NCBI GenBank assembly: GCA_023055355.1
Contig: JALJCS010000052.1
Coordinates: 2,621,501 to 2,685,500, forward strand
Direction: 5' to 3'
From: Agelaius tricolor
Lineage: Eukaryota > Chordata > Aves > Passeriformes > Icteridae
DNA: 64,000 bases
Made by a program: the position numbers and the translations under genes. Each line of letters begins with the position of its first letter. Within the stretch, counting starts at the first letter, position 1. The notes under the pieces are model-generated. The model ran no database searches. It had not been told where the DNA came from and saw only the letters and a list, made by a program, of their open reading frames with translations. This document shows positions 62,039 through 64,000 of this stretch, piece by piece.

Positions 62039-64000
62039 TCAGCTGTGCCAATCATCAGCTGTGCCTGAAGCTCCAGCTGGTCTCTCCTGGTCTCTTCTGG
62101 TCTCTCCAGGTGATCTCCTCTTCCATGGTGTCTTCAGGCCTTTTAGCAGCAATGGTTCTTCTGAGCCGCCAGATAAACGGAGTTCTGCAGATCTCTCCAT
62201 GATTCTCTGCTGAAGCGCTATGTTCCTTTGGGAAGGGCTGTCATCTCTTCTCAGGCCTTGAAGGGCTGCAAGAGACATGAGCAGAGCCACGGTCAGAGCC
62301 TGGATCTGCAGGTAGCCAAGGAGGCCTTCCTGCCAGGGCCATAGCTCCTAACTCTGGCCATGGACAGGAGGCAGCAGGAGACAATGAGATGGGTTAGAAG
62401 GTGCTGGCCGCCAATCTCCCCTGCGCGTCTCCCTGAGATCTCTCTGTGCTTGTCCACACAGGGAGCGAAGCCTGCCGCAGCCAGGCCAGGATTTGCAGTT
62501 CCCCCAGCGGCAGCCCCCGCTGTCAGCCCGCTGCCCGCACTCACCCTCATTGAGGAGCTGGAGCTCTTCCTTGCGGCCCCTCATGACCATCCCGGCCATC
62601 CCTGCCAAAACAGAGCCTGTCACGGCCCCAGCGGCGCAGCTCCCTGCCAGCGCCGCTGCCGGCGCCGCGGCCACACGGGCTGCTGGCCCGGCAGGGCTCA
62701 GCCGGGGCCCTTGCCGCACGCTGCCGCCCCAGGGCGCGGCTGCCAGAGGGCGGCAGCAGCGCCCAGCCCGGCCGGGGCTCCACGGCGCCGGGCCCGGCCG
62801 GCGCTGCCGGGGCAGCAGGCGGGGCCGGGGCCGAGCTGCGGCGGCCCGGGGAGGGAGCCCGGGCTCGGCACTCACCGATGATCCTGACGGCCGCCTCTCG
62901 CAGGGGCTCCTGTGGGCTCTGCAGGTAGCGCAGGGCCCCGCGCAGGTGCTCGGCCGCTCGGCTCCTGTCCTCTGCCAGCTGCAGAGAGCGGCAGGAGGGA
63001 AGCGTTGGCGCGGGCTCAGCCCCTGGGCCGGGCGCTGCCTGCGCCCAGCCCCGGCCTCCCCTGCCCGCACCGCCCTGAGGCGTGGCCACAGCAGCCGCTG
63101 GCCAAGGGCTCCCGAGGGGAGGGGGCAGAGGGACGGCTGCTGCCCGGGGAGCCGCCGTGCCGCCCCGCAGCCCCGCCGGGCCGGGGCTCCATGGGCACCC
63201 GCCTCGGGCCCACGGGAGCCTGGAGAAGAGCCCGCGCGGCCTCTGCCTGCAGCAGCGGCCAGGGGCACAGCTGCCCGGCCCCGCACCCTGAGCACCGCCC
63301 TCAGGGGCCTTCTCCAGCCTCAGCCTGGGCCTTCCAGGCCCTCCTTACCAGCACCTCGCTGAACTTTGACAGCTGCCCCTTCTTCACCAGCTGCTTCAGC
63401 TTCCTCCTCTTCAGGAACTTGGCCACACCAAGCAGCGTTTCCCGAGAGGCCTGCAGGGCACCAGACACCCACAGATGGCCCCACGGGCCAAGGCACAGGA
63501 CCCACATCCCTGTGCCAAGGCCTGCACCAGGCTGCACTCCTGGAGGTGCCAGGGCAGGAGGCAGCCCAGCCCCCTCCCCAAGATCCACCAGCATCACACA
63601 AAACCTCACCTTTGCCACACACCGCTTCTCATCATGGCACTGGAAGAAGAGTGGAAGGAGGCTTTGGCTCAAAACCTTCGCAAGGGGCTTTCTTCCCTCC
63701 TCCACTACCGACTCCATCACCCTGAAGAAGAGCTCAAGGGAGAGCACTTGCACATAGCTGTTGTCCTGGAGGAATGCAAGAGGATCAGGCCTTTACACCA
63801 AATACTCCACGCTCACCTGGCCAAAGTTTCTGGGCAGCAGCCAGTGCCCGCAGCTGGGCACACAGAGCCTTACGTGGTCAAAGAGCAGCAGCAGTGCCTC
63901 AGCCAGCTTGGGGGCAGTGGAGCTGGATACCAGCATGTCTGCCTGGAGCACATTTGTCAACACATGCATGGACATGCTGACCACCTTTCCATCGGCCTCA
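62039..64000 (-). CDS. MROH-like gene, copy 9 (3' exons only, 5' part outside window)
   Basis: The visible exons are part of exon 10 (63874-64000, cut by the window end; by homology it should reach 64047), 63610-63765, 63349-63450, 62876-62978, 62545-62601 and 62039-62265 with the stop at 62041-62039. Splice sites and phases match the other copies. From exon 12 to the end the sequence is nearly the same as copy 8, including the shared intron-13 changes, which suggests copies 8 and 9 arose by a recent duplication. The residue at 478 that separates copies 1 and 7 from the rest lies just past the last base, so it cannot be assigned. Confidence 0.87.

Larger units (their letters stand above)
1..64000 (-). 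repeat. Tandem array of ~7.9-kb units, one MROH-like gene per unit
   Basis: The same sequence recurs head to tail. For example, the segment at 27 reappears at 7950, 15861, 23747, 31679, 39602, 47504, 55447 and 63366. Periods measured at a point in exon 3 are 7911, 7887, 7931, 7923, 7902, 7943 and 7919 bp. All units have the same orientation, with the gene on the minus strand. The window begins inside intron 12 of one copy and ends inside exon 10 of another, so neither array end is seen. Unit-to-unit differences are scattered single-base changes plus the intron-9 microsatellite. This is a gene-bearing segmental tandem repeat, not a simple satellite. Confidence 0.98.

Noticed and set aside
1..64000. 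Ribosomal RNA repeat, centromeric satellite, CRISPR array or prophage as the explanation of the periodicity
   Set aside because: The unit contains a spliced protein gene with GT-AG introns and a polyadenylation signal. There are no rRNA sequences, no short regularly spaced repeats with spacers and no phage genes.

Overview
The window looks like nuclear DNA of a bird, most likely a songbird (inference). It is GC-rich, its genes have many short GT-AG introns, and it carries no bacterial or viral signature. All 64 kb is one head-to-tail tandem array. A unit of about 7.9 kb is repeated eight times plus a remainder, and the array runs past both window ends. Each unit holds one minus-strand gene of 15 coding exons. 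The exon translations match the maestro heat-like repeat (MROH) family, which is multicopy in passerine genomes. I cannot say which numbered MROH member it is, so no gene symbol is given.

Layout on the plus strand: gene 1 (1-3904) lacks exons 13-15, which lie off the left edge. Genes 2-8 are complete: 6623-11815, 14534-19702, 22421-27633, 30352-35556, 38275-43458, 46177-51401 and 54120-59320. Gene 9 (62039-64000) has exons 15 to 11 and part of exon 10. Neighbouring genes are separated by about 2.7 kb from start codon to the next stop codon. Each spacer holds the presumed promoter and 5' leader of the gene on its left and the AATAAA signal of the gene on its right. No copy shows a premature stop, a frameshift or a lost GT/AG dinucleotide. 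Each complete copy predicts a 734-residue protein: a charged, disordered-looking N-terminus (residues 1-172), then an alpha-helical HEAT-like region (about 173-660), then a short tail.

The copies are almost identical. Unit lengths range from 7887 to 7943 bp, and this is fully accounted for by a CTG/CAG microsatellite in intron 9 (19, 15, 7, 22, 19, 12, 24 and 17 pure repeats), two small repeat interruptions and two 1-bp deletions, around a constant 7866-bp core. Point variants are distributed as a mosaic across copies, which points to unequal crossing-over and gene conversion. Other signals repeated in each spacer are an 11-bp perfect hairpin, a second 8-bp hairpin, a four-run G-quadruplex motif on the gene strand, and two CACGTG boxes upstream of the gene. 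Exon boundaries were worked out by eye from splice consensus, reading phase and family similarity remembered from avian proteins; no database search was run.
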